Origin: Pseudonocardia autotrophica
Lineage (GTDB): Bacteria > Actinomycetota > Actinomycetes > Mycobacteriales > Pseudonocardiaceae
Direction: 5' to 3'
NCBI RefSeq assembly: GCF_000717175.1
Contig: NZ_JNYD01000013.1
Coordinates: 62,001-126,000 of the forward strand
DNA length: 64,000 nucleotides
Positions 26,750 to 38,191 of the stretch are shown here, piece after piece. Within the stretch, counting starts at the first letter, position 1. Each line of letters starts with the position of its first letter. A program made the position numbers and the translations under genes. The notes under the pieces are model-generated. The model saw only the letters and a list, made by a program, of their open reading frames with translations. It did no database searches and was not told the origin of the DNA.

Positions 26750-28873
26750 GTGACGACGCAGACCCTCTGGATCATCGTGGTCGTGGTCGCGGTGGTCGTG
26801 CTGATCGCCCTGGTCGCCGGCCTCACGATCAGCCGCAGGCGCAGGATCAGCCTGCGCGAGCCCGAGGAGCTCGAGACCCCGGCCGCCGAGGAGAAGCCCA
26901 GGCAGGGCAACACCTACAGGGCCAGCGGGGGCTTCGACTTCTCCGCCGGCAGTGGGGGCGGGACCGGCAGTGGGGGCGGGACCGGCACGCCGACGCTGCC
27001 GCCGCGCACGGAGCCCGGCCCCGACCTGCTTGCGCCCCCGCGGGAGAAGGAGCCGGAGCCGCGCCGACGGGGCGGCGCCGCGGCCGCCGGAGCGGCGGCC
27101 GCCGCCGGGGCTGCCGCTGCCGCGTCCGCCGCGCCGGCACCGGAGAAGGTCCCCGAGCGTGCGCCGGAGAAGGCACCCGAGCGCGGGACGCCCGGGGACG
27201 GGACGACCGCGGCACCGACCGCCCCCGACGAGGCCCAGCAGGTGGCGCCCGAGACCACCGCCCCGGACACGACCGGGACCGCTGCGCCGACCGAGCCCAC
27301 GGCGCCCACCGCGCCGACCGACGGCGCGGCGCCCGCCGCTCCGCCCGCCGAGGACCTGCCGGTGCCCTCGGGCGCGACCCCGATCCCGCGGCCCGCTGAC
27401 ACCGCGCCGCCGACCGAGGCGCCCCCTGCGCCGGAGCGCCCCGCGGGCGACGAGCTCACCGGCACCGCCGACGACGTCCGCACGCCGCCTCGCGGCCTGC
27501 CCACGGGCGGCACCGCGACCGAGGCCCGCACCCCGCCCGACGGCATCCCGGCCGTCCGCACCCCGGACACCGTCACTCCGCCGCAGGGCATCCCGGCCGC
27601 GTCGGCCCCCGCCCCCGCGGCACCCGGGACCGCCGTTCCGGAGGCGCCGGACACCGCTGGGCCCGAGGCTCCGGCCGCCGGAACCCCCGCCACCGAGGCT
27701 CCGGCCGCCCCCGAGGCCCCGCCGGCCGCCGCTGCGGCCGCGGCAACGGCTGCGTCCGCCGCGCCCGCAGCGCCCCCTGCCGAGCGTGCCCCCGAGGCCC
27801 CGCCGGCCGAGCGTGCCCCCGAGGCCCCGCCGGCCGAGCGTGCCCCCGAGGCCCCGCCCGTCGAACGCCCGACCCCGGTCCCGCCCGCGGAGACCACCGC
27901 GCCGCCGGCCGCGCCCGCACCCACGGCCCCGCCGGCCCCCACCGAGGAGATCGCCCCCGCGGAGGGGCGCCTCGAGCGGCTGCGCGGCAACCTCTCCCGC
28001 TCGCGCTCCGCGTTCGGCCAGAGCCTGCTCGGCCTGCTCGGGGGCGGTGAGCTCGACGAGGAGTCGTGGGAGGACGTCGAGGCCACCCTCCTGCAGGCCG
28101 ACCTGGGCCCCGAGATGACCGCCGAGCTCGTCGAGATCCTGCGCGACGAGCTGGCCCGCCGTGCCGTCCGCACCCCGGACCAGGCCCGCCAGCTGCTCCG
28201 CGAGGTCCTCACCGAGGCGCTCGAGACCGAGGCGAACCGCTCGATCCGCGCGCTGCCGCACGACGGTCGTCCGGGCGTCCTGCTCGTCGTCGGCGTCAAC
28301 GGCACGGGCAAGACGACCACCACCGGCAAGCTCGCCCGCGTGCTGGTCGCGAGTGGCCGGCACGTCGTCCTGGGTGCGGCCGACACCTTCCGTGCCGCCG
28401 CGGCCGAGCAGCTCGCGACGTGGGGCGAGCGGGCCGGCGCCGCCGTCGTCCGCGGTCCCGAGGGGGCCGACCCGGCCGCCGTCGCGTTCGACGCCGTCAA
28501 GCGCGGCACCGCCGACGGCGCCGACGCGGTCATTCTCGACACGGCCGGCCGGCTGCACACCAAGACCGGCCTGATGGACGAGCTGGGCAAGGTCAAGCGC
28601 GTCGTCGAGCGGCAGTCCGAGGTCGACGAGGTGATCCTCGTCCTCGACGCCACGACCGGCCAGAACGGGCTGATCCAGGCCCGCGTCTTCGGCGAGGTCG
28701 TGAAGGTCACCGGCATCGCCCTGACGAAGCTCGACGGCACGGCGAAGGGCGGCATCGTCTTCCGCGTGCAGCGCGAGCTCGGCGTCCCGGTGAAGCTCGT
28801 GGGCCTCGGCGAGGGCCCGGACGACCTGGCCCCGTTCGAGCCGAAGGCCTTCGTCGACGCCCTGCTGGGCTGA
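26750..28873 (+). CDS. ftsY: Signal recognition particle receptor FtsY with a very long Ala/Pro linker
   Basis: About 707 residues, long for FtsY. An N-terminal membrane helix (LWIIVVVVAVVVLIALVAGL), as in other actinobacterial FtsY proteins, is followed by a basic patch and about 340 residues of low-complexity Ala/Pro/Glu/Thr sequence. This includes three 10-residue ERAPEAPPA repeats near 27780-27870. The NG GTPase domain begins near residue 406. It has GVNGTGKTTTTGK (from residue 515), DTFRAAAAEQL, DTAGRLHTK and TKLDGTAKGG. It receives ribosomes bound by Ffh at the membrane; ffh is 8 kb downstream. The GTG start after GGGGGTG gives the membrane helix straight away. Confidence 0.95.
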   Translation: MTTQTLWIIVVVVAVVVLIALVAGLTISRRRRISLREPEELETPAAEEKPRQGNTYRASGGFDFSAGSGGGTGSGGGTGTPTLPPRTEPGPDLLAPPREKEPEPRRRGGAAAAGAAAAAGAAAAASAAPAPEKVPERAPEKAPERGTPGDGTTAAPTAPDEAQQVAPETTAPDTTGTAAPTEPTAPTAPTDGAAPAAPPAEDLPVPSGATPIPRPADTAPPTEAPPAPERPAGDELTGTADDVRTPPRGLPTGGTATEARTPPDGIPAVRTPDTVTPPQGIPAASAPAPAAPGTAVPEAPDTAGPEAPAAGTPATEAPAAPEAPPAAAAAAATAASAAPAAPPAERAPEAPPAERAPEAPPAERAPEAPPVERPTPVPPAETTAPPAAPAPTAPPAPTEEIAPAEGRLERLRGNLSRSRSAFGQSLLGLLGGGELDEESWEDVEATLLQADLGPEMTAELVEILRDELARRAVRTPDQARQLLREVLTEALETEANRSIRALPHDGRPGVLLVVGVNGTGKTTTTGKLARVLVASGRHVVLGAADTFRAAAAEQLATWGERAGAAVVRGPEGADPAAVAFDAVKRGTADGADAVILDTAGRLHTKTGLMDELGKVKRVVERQSEVDEVILVLDATTGQNGLIQARVFGEVVKVTGIALTKLDGTAKGGIVFRVQRELGVPVKLVGLGEGPDDLAPFEPKAFVDALLG

Positions 28874-28994
28874 GCTCCCGTACGGTCCGGCCGCTGCCGG
28901 GGATGATCACCGATCGTGACGTCCCCGGCGCAAGGGCACGAAACGGTCACATTTCCCGTCACGCTGTGCGCACGAGCCGCCACGGCCGGGAGGG

Positions 28995-29064
28995 GAAACC
29001 TGGATGTAACCCGCCGGGGGACGGGGTTCATCCCCCGGAAACATAGTGCGATCTTCCCGGAAAC
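28995..29064 (+). promoter_or_regulatory. Putative GlnR-binding region upstream of amt
   Basis: GAAAC (28995-28999) and GTAAC (29006-29010) are 11 bp apart, the spacing of GlnR half-sites. Two further GGAAACAT motifs have GAAAC at 29038 and 29060, exactly 22 bp apart. This lies 66-135 bp before the amt start. Nitrogen control by GlnR is known for actinobacterial amt operons; here it is inferred from motif spacing. Confidence 0.5.
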
Positions 29065-29129
29065 ATCCCGCTTCGATTATTCCGGCACCTGCCGCACCGA
29101 GGGTGCGGACACGATCGGGAGGGAGATCC

Positions 29130-30521
29130 GTGGACGCGTTCAACAGCGGCGATACCGCGTGGATGCTCACCAGTACCGCGCTGGTGCTGTTCATGACGCC
29201 TGGGCTCGCGTTCTTCTACGGCGGCATGGTCCGTAGCAAGAGCGTGCTCAACATGATGATGATGAGCCTGTCGTCGATGGGGCTCGTCGGCGTCCTGTGG
29301 GTGCTCTACGGCTACTCGATGGCCTTCGGCAACGACGTCGGCGGCGGCCTGCTCGGCAGCCCGACCGAACACTGGGGCCTGAAGGGCCTGTTCGTCGGCA
29401 ACTACGTCGCCACCGACGCGGCGCCCGACGTGAGCTTCCCGCTCGTCGGCTCGATCCCGGCGCTCGTGTTCGTCGGCTTCCAGGCCACGTTCGCGATCAT
29501 CACCGTCGCCCTGATCTCGGGTGCGGTGGCCGACCGCATGAAGTTCGGCGCCTGGCTGCTCTTCGCCGGCATCTGGGCGACCGTCGTGTACTTCCCGGTC
29601 GCGCACTGGGTCTTCTCGTTCGACGGCGTGACCGCCGAGACCGGCGGCTGGATCGCCAACCAGCTCAAGGCGATCGACTTCGCGGGTGGTACCGCGGTCC
29701 ACATCAACGCCGGTGTCGCCGCGCTGGCGCTGGCGATCGTCGTGGGCAAGCGCCGCGGCTGGCCGCGCGAGCCGATGCGCCCGCACAACCTGACGCTGGT
29801 CATGCTCGGGGCCGGCATCCTGTGGTTCGGCTGGTTCGGCTTCAACGCCGGTTCGGCCGTCGGCTCCTCGGGCCTCGCCGCCTACGCCATGATCAACACG
29901 ATCATCGCCACCTGCGCCGCGATGCTCGCCTGGCTGCTCGTCGAGCGGATCCGCGACGGCAAGGCCACCAGCCTCGGCGCCGCGTCCGGTGTCGTCGCCG
30001 GTCTGGTCGCGATCACCCCGGCCTGTTCCTCGGTCTCGCCGATGGGCGCGATCGCGGTCGGTGCCATCGCCTCGGCGCTGTGCGCCCTGGCCGTCGGCCT
30101 GAAGTTCCGCTTCGGCTACGACGACTCGCTCGACGTCGTCGGCGTTCACCTCGTCGGTGGTCTCGCCGGCACCGTGCTCATCGGCTTCTTCGCCGACCCG
30201 GGCTCGGGCGCGGCGGTGGCCGGCCTGTTCTACGGCGGCGGCGTCGACCAGCTCTGGCGCCAGGTCGTCGGCGCGCTGGCGGTGCTCCTCTACTCGGGCA
30301 TCCTGACCTTCGTCATCGCGCTGATCGTCAAGGCGATCTTCGGCGGCAAGATCCGGATCAGCCCGGAGGACGAGGCGACCGGCATCGACGAGACCGAGCA
30401 CGCCGAGACCAGCTACGACTTCTCGAGCCACCGCGGGCTGGCCGGGACCGCGGGCACCCCGCGCCCGGACGCCGCCACCCCGCAGGCGGCCGCGCACGTC
30501 GCCGCAGGCAAGGAGAGCTGA
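29130..30521 (+). CDS. amt: Ammonium channel Amt (canonical)
   Basis: 463 residues, polytopic. Family features are [20 protein letters not shown], the first pore histidine His191 in [21 protein letters not shown], and the second pore histidine His340 in DDSLDVVGVHLVGG. Both members of the twin-His pair are therefore present. The C-terminal tail (GIDETEHAETSYDF) is the region that contacts PII. It conducts ammonium across the membrane and is blocked by the GlnK/GlnB partner encoded 3 bp downstream. The GTG start follows GGGAGGGAG. Confidence 0.96.
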   Translation: MDAFNSGDTAWMLTSTALVLFMTPGLAFFYGGMVRSKSVLNMMMMSLSSMGLVGVLWVLYGYSMAFGNDVGGGLLGSPTEHWGLKGLFVGNYVATDAAPDVSFPLVGSIPALVFVGFQATFAIITVALISGAVADRMKFGAWLLFAGIWATVVYFPVAHWVFSFDGVTAETGGWIANQLKAIDFAGGTAVHINAGVAALALAIVVGKRRGWPREPMRPHNLTLVMLGAGILWFGWFGFNAGSAVGSSGLAAYAMINTIIATCAAMLAWLLVERIRDGKATSLGAASGVVAGLVAITPACSSVSPMGAIAVGAIASALCALAVGLKFRFGYDDSLDVVGVHLVGGLAGTVLIGFFADPGSGAAVAGLFYGGGVDQLWRQVVGALAVLLYSGILTFVIALIVKAIFGGKIRISPEDEATGIDETEHAETSYDFSSHRGLAGTAGTPRPDAATPQAAAHVAAGKES

Positions 30522-31368
<847 letters not shown>

Positions 31369-31471
31369 GGCTCGTGGCGGTGACAGCCGTGGCGGTCGTG
31401 CCGGGGTCGGGGACGCCCACGGCGGGGTGGAGCGGAGCCGGCCGCGGGCCGGCAGTAACGAGGGCGAGTCG

Positions 31472-33895
31472 GTGACGGCAGTGGGATCGGGTCCGGGGTC
31501 TGGGTCGGGGGCGGGACCGGCGTCGGGTTCGGCGGAGGATCTCGTCCGCGCGAAGGCCGTGCTGCTGGACCGCCAGAACGGCCGGCGGCGGCTCGCCCCG
31601 GACGCGCTGCGGACCGCGCTGGTCGACCTGCACGACTTCTGGCTGTCGTCGCGGTGCGCGTCGATCGGGATCTCGGACCGCGCGGCGCTGGTCGCAGTCG
31701 GGGCGCTGGGGCGGCGCGAGCTGGCCCCGTACTCGGACCTCGACCTCGTGCTGCTGCACGACGGGCGCAAGGACGTCGACCGGCTCGCCGACCAGCTCTG
31801 GTACCCGCTGTGGGACGCCGGCATCGGGCTGGACCACTCGGTCCGCACCCCTGGCCAGGCGGTCCAAGTGGCGGCCACCGACCTGCGGGCCGCCTACGGT
31901 CTGCTCGAGCTGCGGCACATCGCGGGCGACCCGGCGCTCTCGGAGAAGGTCAAGCAGGCCGTCCGGCAGGCGTGGCGCGCCGGCATCCGCAACCGCTTCG
32001 ACGACATCGCCGACTCCGCCCGGGACCGCTGGGCCAAGGTCGGCGACGTCGCCCACCGCATCGAGCCCGACCTCAAGTCCGGACACGGCGGGCTGCGGGA
32101 CGTCCAGCTCCTCGACCACCTCGCCGCCGCGCAGCTGGTCGACCGGCCCTCCGGCGAGGTCACCGAGGCCCGGACGCTGCTGCTCGACGTGCGCACCGAG
32201 CTGCACCGGATCGCCGGCCGCGCGCGGGACGTGCTGCGCGCCCAGGACGCCGACGAGATCGCCTCGACCCTCGAGCTCGGCGACCGCTTCGACCTGGCCC
32301 GGGCGATCTCCGGGGCCGCGCGGGCCGTCGCCTTCTCCGCCGAGGTCGGGCTGCGGGCCGCCAAGGCCGCGCTGCCGCGCCGCGGGCTCTCCGCGCTGCG
32401 CCGCGCGCCCGTCCGGCGGCCGCTGGACTCCGGGGTCGTCGAGCACGCCGGCGAGGTCACCCTCGCCCGCGACGCCGCCGCCAACCGCGATCCCGCCCTC
32501 GTGCTGCGCGTCGCCGCGACCGCCGCGCGCACCGGGCTGCCGGTCGCCGCCGGCACCCTGCACCGGCTGGCCGAGACCGCCCCCGAGCTGCGCGAACCCT
32601 GGCCGCGGGCCGCCCTCGGCGAGCTGCTCTCCCTGCTCGGCACGGGGGAGGGCATGGTCGACGTGATCGAGGCGCTCGACCGGACCGGGCTGTGGGGACG
32701 GCTGTTCCCCGAGTGGGGCGCGGTGCGGGACCTGCCGCCGAGGGACCGGGCGCACATGTGGACCGTCGACCGGCACCTCGTCGAGACCTGCGCGCAGGCC
32801 GCCACGCTGACCACCCGCGTCTCGCGTCCGGACCTGCTGCTGGTCGGGGCGCTGCTGCACGACATCGGCAAGGGTCGCGGCGGCGACCACTCGGAGGTGG
32901 GGGAGTCGCTCGCGCTGCAGATCGGCCGGCGGCTCGGGTTCGGCGAGCGGGACGTCGAGACGCTCGGCGCGATGGTCCGCCACCACCTGCTCCTGCCGCA
33001 CACCGCCACCCGCCGCGACCTCGACGACACGGCCACGCTCAGCCGGATCGTCGAGACCCTCGGCGGGAACCCGCTACTGCTCGACCTGCTCGACGCCCTG
33101 GCCGAGGCCGACTCGCTGGCCACCGGGCCGGGTGTGTGGAGCCCGTGGAAGCGGGCGCTGATCCGGGACCTCAGCGGCCGGGTCCGCGCGCTGATGATCG
33201 GCGAGCCGCCGCCCGGGCCCGTCCGGATCGCCGACACGGCCGAACAGGCCGCGGCCGAGGTCGTCGCGGGCGTGGAGAAGGAGGGCAGGCCGCAGCTGCG
33301 GCTCATCTCGGACCAGGACCTCGCGACGGTCGTGATCGGCACGCCGGACCGGCCCGGGGCGCTGTCCGCCGCGGCCGGGGTCCTCGCGTTGCACTCGCTC
33401 GAGGTGCACGCGGCCTCGGTCACGACCGAGGGCGAGGTGGCGGTGGCGAGCTTCGCCGTGTCGCCGCGGTTCGGAGGGCTGCCCGACCCGGCCGTCGTGC
33501 GGCACGACCTGGGCCGGGTCCTCGACGGCACCCTCGGGCTCGCCGAGGCGCTGGCCCGCAAGGAACGCGACTACGCGCCGACCACCGAGGCGGTGGAGCG
33601 GACCGCCCCGCCCCGCGTGCTCTGGTTCGACGACGAGGCGACCGGCGCCGTCGTCGTCGAGCTGCGGGGGCAGGACCGGATCGGGCTGCTGCACCGGGTC
33701 GCCGCCGCGCTCGAGGACTCGGGGCTCGACATCCGGTGGGCCCGCGTGGCCACCCTCGGCGCGTCGGTCGTCGACTCGTTCGGGGTGTCCGGCCCCGGTC
33801 CCGACGGACAGGTGCCCCGGACCGACCGCCGGCGCATCGAGCAGGCGGTCCTCGCCGCGACGGGGAAGGTGCGCGCAACCTCCGCGAAACGCTGA
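31472..33895 (+). CDS. glnD: PII nucleotidyltransferase GlnD
   Basis: 807 residues. GlnD modifies PII on the T-loop tyrosine (adenylylation in actinobacteria) and reverses it. The order is a Gly/Ser-rich N-terminus, a nucleotidyltransferase domain (GALGRRELAPYSDLDLVLL near residue 85), an HD phosphohydrolase domain (LLHDIGKGRGGDHSEVG near residue 463) and two C-terminal ACT domains (DRPGALSAAAGVLA and DRIGLLHRVAAALE) that sense glutamine. I used the GTG at 31472; the frame is open further upstream but reads through the end of the second PII gene. Confidence 0.95.
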   Translation: MTAVGSGPGSGSGAGPASGSAEDLVRAKAVLLDRQNGRRRLAPDALRTALVDLHDFWLSSRCASIGISDRAALVAVGALGRRELAPYSDLDLVLLHDGRKDVDRLADQLWYPLWDAGIGLDHSVRTPGQAVQVAATDLRAAYGLLELRHIAGDPALSEKVKQAVRQAWRAGIRNRFDDIADSARDRWAKVGDVAHRIEPDLKSGHGGLRDVQLLDHLAAAQLVDRPSGEVTEARTLLLDVRTELHRIAGRARDVLRAQDADEIASTLELGDRFDLARAISGAARAVAFSAEVGLRAAKAALPRRGLSALRRAPVRRPLDSGVVEHAGEVTLARDAAANRDPALVLRVAATAARTGLPVAAGTLHRLAETAPELREPWPRAALGELLSLLGTGEGMVDVIEALDRTGLWGRLFPEWGAVRDLPPRDRAHMWTVDRHLVETCAQAATLTTRVSRPDLLLVGALLHDIGKGRGGDHSEVGESLALQIGRRLGFGERDVETLGAMVRHHLLLPHTATRRDLDDTATLSRIVETLGGNPLLLDLLDALAEADSLATGPGVWSPWKRALIRDLSGRVRALMIGEPPPGPVRIADTAEQAAAEVVAGVEKEGRPQLRLISDQDLATVVIGTPDRPGALSAAAGVLALHSLEVHAASVTTEGEVAVASFAVSPRFGGLPDPAVVRHDLGRVLDGTLGLAEALARKERDYAPTTEAVERTAPPRVLWFDDEATGAVVVELRGQDRIGLLHRVAAALEDSGLDIRWARVATLGASVVDSFGVSGPGPDGQVPRTDRRRIEQAVLAATGKVRATSAKR

Positions 33896-33917
33896 GCCCG
33901 AGCCGTTTCATGCGGTC

Positions 33918-35598
<1,681 letters not shown>

Positions 35599-35611
35599 GT
35601 CCCCGCGTTCC

Positions 35612-35715
35612 CGCGAGTCGCGCTGTGGCCCCCGCGAGTCGGGAGTTCCGGCACCGCGAGTCGGGACTTCCGGCACCGCGAGTCGGGAGTTCCGGCACCG
35701 CGAGTCGGCACTTCA
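35612..35715. repeat. 22-bp repeat array, cluster 3 (five direct copies)
   Basis: Five copies of GCGAGTC-type units at 35613, 35634, 35656, 35678 and 35700, in the same orientation as cluster 1, just after the third PII gene. The first unit is one base short and most divergent. With cluster 4 it brackets the ATPase gene in opposite orientation. Confidence 0.88.
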
Positions 35716-35821
35716 CGTGACCGAAGGCGCGATCCCGGGAGGTCGCGGGCCGGTAGCTGTGGCCACGCTGTGCGGAACCGGGTGGGCGGAACGAACCGGC
35801 GGAACCGGACGTTGGGTGCCC

Positions 35822-36445
35822 ATGACCCTCGCGACCGTGCCCGGCGACACTCCGCCCCGCCCGCTGCCCCTCCCGCTGGGGCCCGGGCCCGCCGGAGGTG
35901 CCGCGGCGCCGGTGCGGCTGTCGGTGCCGGGCCGCGCGCTGGTGCTGGTCGCGGGCGTGCCCGGCGCCGGCAAGAGCACGCTACTGCGTCGCATGCCGCA
36001 GCGGCCCGGGCTGCGGGTGCTCGACTCCGAGACCCAGCGTGACCTGCTGACGCGCGTCCTGCCCGGGGTGCCGTACCCGCGGATCCGGGCGCTGGTGCAT
36101 TTCCTGCACCGGGTCGCCGCGGTGCTGGCCGCAACGGGGTCCGCCCGCGTCGTCGTCGTGCACCTGCCGGCGACGTCCACGCGGCTCCGGCGCCTGGTCC
36201 GCGGCCTGGCCCGGCTCACCGGCCGCGCGGCGTACCTCGTCTGGATCGACGCGGCGCCCGAGGAGGCGTTGCGCGGGCAGGCCGATCGCGGCCGCATGAT
36301 CCAGAGCCGGTCCTTCGCCCGGCACGTGAGCCGGGCCGACGGCGTCGCGGCCCGGATCGCCGGGGGCAACCTGGGCGAGCCGTGGGCACGCGCGATCTCC
36401 CTCGACCGCCCCACGGCCGCCCGCGGTCTCGCCGTCACTTCCTGA
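35822..36445 (+). CDS. Small P-loop ATPase/kinase-like protein
   Basis: About 207 residues from the ATG at 35822 (the frame is open from 35717). After a proline-rich N-terminus comes a P-loop, LVLVAGVPGAGKSTLLRRM, followed by LRVLDSETQRDLL and a short alpha/beta domain with ARVVVVHLPATSTRLRRLV. It resembles AAA-type or zeta/chloramphenicol-kinase-like small P-loop proteins, with a likely nucleotide-binding role; the substrate is unknown. It lies between two inverted 22-bp repeat arrays and just before ffh. The start is uncertain, as no ribosome-binding site is evident. Confidence 0.7.
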   Translation: MTLATVPGDTPPRPLPLPLGPGPAGGAAAPVRLSVPGRALVLVAGVPGAGKSTLLRRMPQRPGLRVLDSETQRDLLTRVLPGVPYPRIRALVHFLHRVAAVLAATGSARVVVVHLPATSTRLRRLVRGLARLTGRAAYLVWIDAAPEEALRGQADRGRMIQSRSFARHVSRADGVAARIAGGNLGEPWARAISLDRPTAARGLAVTS

Positions 36446-36464
36446 ATCGCACACTCGGTCGCCC

Positions 36465-36595
36465 GGAACTGCCGACTCGCGCTGCCGAAGCTCCCGACTC
36501 GCGCTGCCGAAGCTCCCGACTCGCGCTGCCGGAGCTCCCGACTCGCGCTGCCGGAGCTCCCGACTCGCGGTGCCGAAGCTCCCGACTCGCGGGGT
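36465..36595. repeat. 22-bp repeat array, cluster 4 (six copies, reverse orientation)
   Basis: Six copies with GACTCGC at 36473, 36495, 36517, 36539, 36561 and 36583, exactly 22 bp apart, the reverse complement of clusters 1 and 3. It starts about 20 bp after the ATPase gene and ends about 45 bp before the ffh promoter. Confidence 0.9.
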
Positions 36596-36639
36596 GCGGG
36601 GACGGGAGCAGGGGTCTGCGTCCCGGGGGCGGGGCCACG

Positions 36640-36645
36640 TAGACT
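36640..36645 (+). promoter_or_regulatory. -10 element of a leaderless ffh promoter (TAGACT)
   Basis: TAGACT lies 7 nt before the GTG of ffh; no ribosome-binding site is present. The mRNA probably begins at the start codon. Confidence 0.6.
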
Positions 36646-36652
36646 CGCTGGG

Positions 36653-38191
36653 GTGTTCGACACCCTGAGCGACCGCCTGTCCGGAGCGCTGCGCGACCTG
36701 CGCGGCAAGGGCCGGTTGTCCGACGCCGACATCGACACCACGGCGCGCGAGATCCGCATCGCGCTGCTCGAGGCCGACGTCGCGCTGCCGGTGGTGCGGT
36801 CCTTCATCGCTCGGATCAAGGAGCGGGCGAAGGGTGCCGAGGTCTCGCAGGCGCTGAACCCGGCGCAGCAGGTCGTCAAGATCGTCAACGAGGAGCTCAT
36901 CGGCATCCTCGGCGGCGAGACCCGCCGGATCGCGCTGGCCAAGGAGCCGCCGAGCGTCGTCATGCTCGCGGGTCTGCAGGGTTCCGGTAAGACGACGCTG
37001 GCCGGCAAGCTGGCCCGCCACCTCAAGGACCAGGGCCACACGCCCCTCCTGGTCGCCTGCGACCTCCAGCGGCCCAACGCCGTGAACCAGCTGCAGATCG
37101 TCGGCGAGCGCGCCGGGGTGCCGACCTTCGCGCCGGAACCGGGCAACGGCGTCGGCGACCCGGTCGACGTCGCGCGCCGCGGTGTCGCGTTCGCCCGCGA
37201 GAAGCAGTACGACATCGTCATCGTCGACACCGCGGGCCGCCTGGGTGTCGACGCCGAGCTGATGCAGCAGGCCAGCGAGATCAAGGCCGCGGTCCGGCCG
37301 GACGAGACGCTGTTCGTCGTCGACGCCATGATCGGTCAGGACGCGGTGGCCACGGCCGAGGCGTTCCGGGACGGTGTCGGCTTCTCCGGCGTCGTGCTCA
37401 CCAAGCTCGACGGCGACGCCCGCGGTGGTGCCGCGCTGTCCGTCCGCGAGGTCACCGGCCAGCCGATCCTCTTCGCGTCGAACGGCGAGAAGCTCGAGGA
37501 CTTCGACGTCTTCCACCCGGACCGGATGGCCAGCCGGATCCTGGGCATGGGCGACCTGCTCACCCTCATCGAGCAGGCCGAGCGGGTCTTCGACGAGGAG
37601 CAGTCGCAGAAGGCCGCGCAGAAGATCTCCACGGGCGAGCTCACCCTGGAGGACTTCCTCGAGCAGATGCTCGCCATCCGCAAGATGGGCCCGATCGGGA
37701 ACATCCTCAACATGCTCCCGGGCGCCAACTCCGCGCAGATGAAGGAGGCGCTCGCCCAGGTCGACGACCGGCAGCTGGACAAGCTGCAGGCGATCATCCG
37801 CGGCATGACGCCGGCCGAGCGCGCCGACCCGAAGATCATCAACGGCTCCCGGCGGCTGCGCATCGCGAACGGCTCGGGCGTCACCGTCTCGGACGTGAAC
37901 GACCTGGTCAACCGCTTCTTCGAGGCCCGCAAGCAGATGAAGATGATGGCGGGCCAGTTCGGGTTCGGCGGCGGCCGCTCGGCCACCCGCAAGCAGGCGA
38001 AGAACAAGCGCAAGGCCAAGCAGGCGAAGAAGGGCGGCCGGCCGAACCGGGCGCCCGCCGCAGCGAACCCCTTCGGCGCCGACCTCTCGCAGATGCCGCC
38101 CAGCCTGCAGCAGCTGCCGCCCGGCCTCGACCAGCTCCCGCCCGGCTTCGACCCGTCGAAGCTGAACTTCGGGAACAAGAAGGGCAAGTAG
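36653..38191 (+). CDS. ffh: Signal recognition particle protein Ffh
   Basis: 512 residues. Ffh binds 4.5S RNA and signal sequences and docks on FtsY. The N domain starts FDTLSDRLSGALRDLRGKGRL. The G domain has GLQGSGKTTLAGK from residue 107, DTAGRLGVD and TKLDGDARGG. The M domain has LEQMLAIRKMGPIGNILNMLPG and RIANGSGV for RNA binding. The C-terminus is a Pro/Gly/Gln-rich tail (QQLPPGLDQLPPGFDPSKL), a lineage extension. The RNA partner gene was not found in the window. The stop overlaps the amidohydrolase start by one base. Confidence 0.97.
   Translation: MFDTLSDRLSGALRDLRGKGRLSDADIDTTAREIRIALLEADVALPVVRSFIARIKERAKGAEVSQALNPAQQVVKIVNEELIGILGGETRRIALAKEPPSVVMLAGLQGSGKTTLAGKLARHLKDQGHTPLLVACDLQRPNAVNQLQIVGERAGVPTFAPEPGNGVGDPVDVARRGVAFAREKQYDIVIVDTAGRLGVDAELMQQASEIKAAVRPDETLFVVDAMIGQDAVATAEAFRDGVGFSGVVLTKLDGDARGGAALSVREVTGQPILFASNGEKLEDFDVFHPDRMASRILGMGDLLTLIEQAERVFDEEQSQKAAQKISTGELTLEDFLEQMLAIRKMGPIGNILNMLPGANSAQMKEALAQVDDRQLDKLQAIIRGMTPAERADPKIINGSRRLRIANGSGVTVSDVNDLVNRFFEARKQMKMMAGQFGFGGGRSATRKQAKNKRKAKQAKKGGRPNRAPAAANPFGADLSQMPPSLQQLPPGLDQLPPGFDPSKLNFGNKKGK

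Noticed and set aside
35612..36595. Composite transposon with the inverted repeat clusters as ends
   Set aside because: No transposase is present and the same repeats occur singly at other loci, so they are not element ends.
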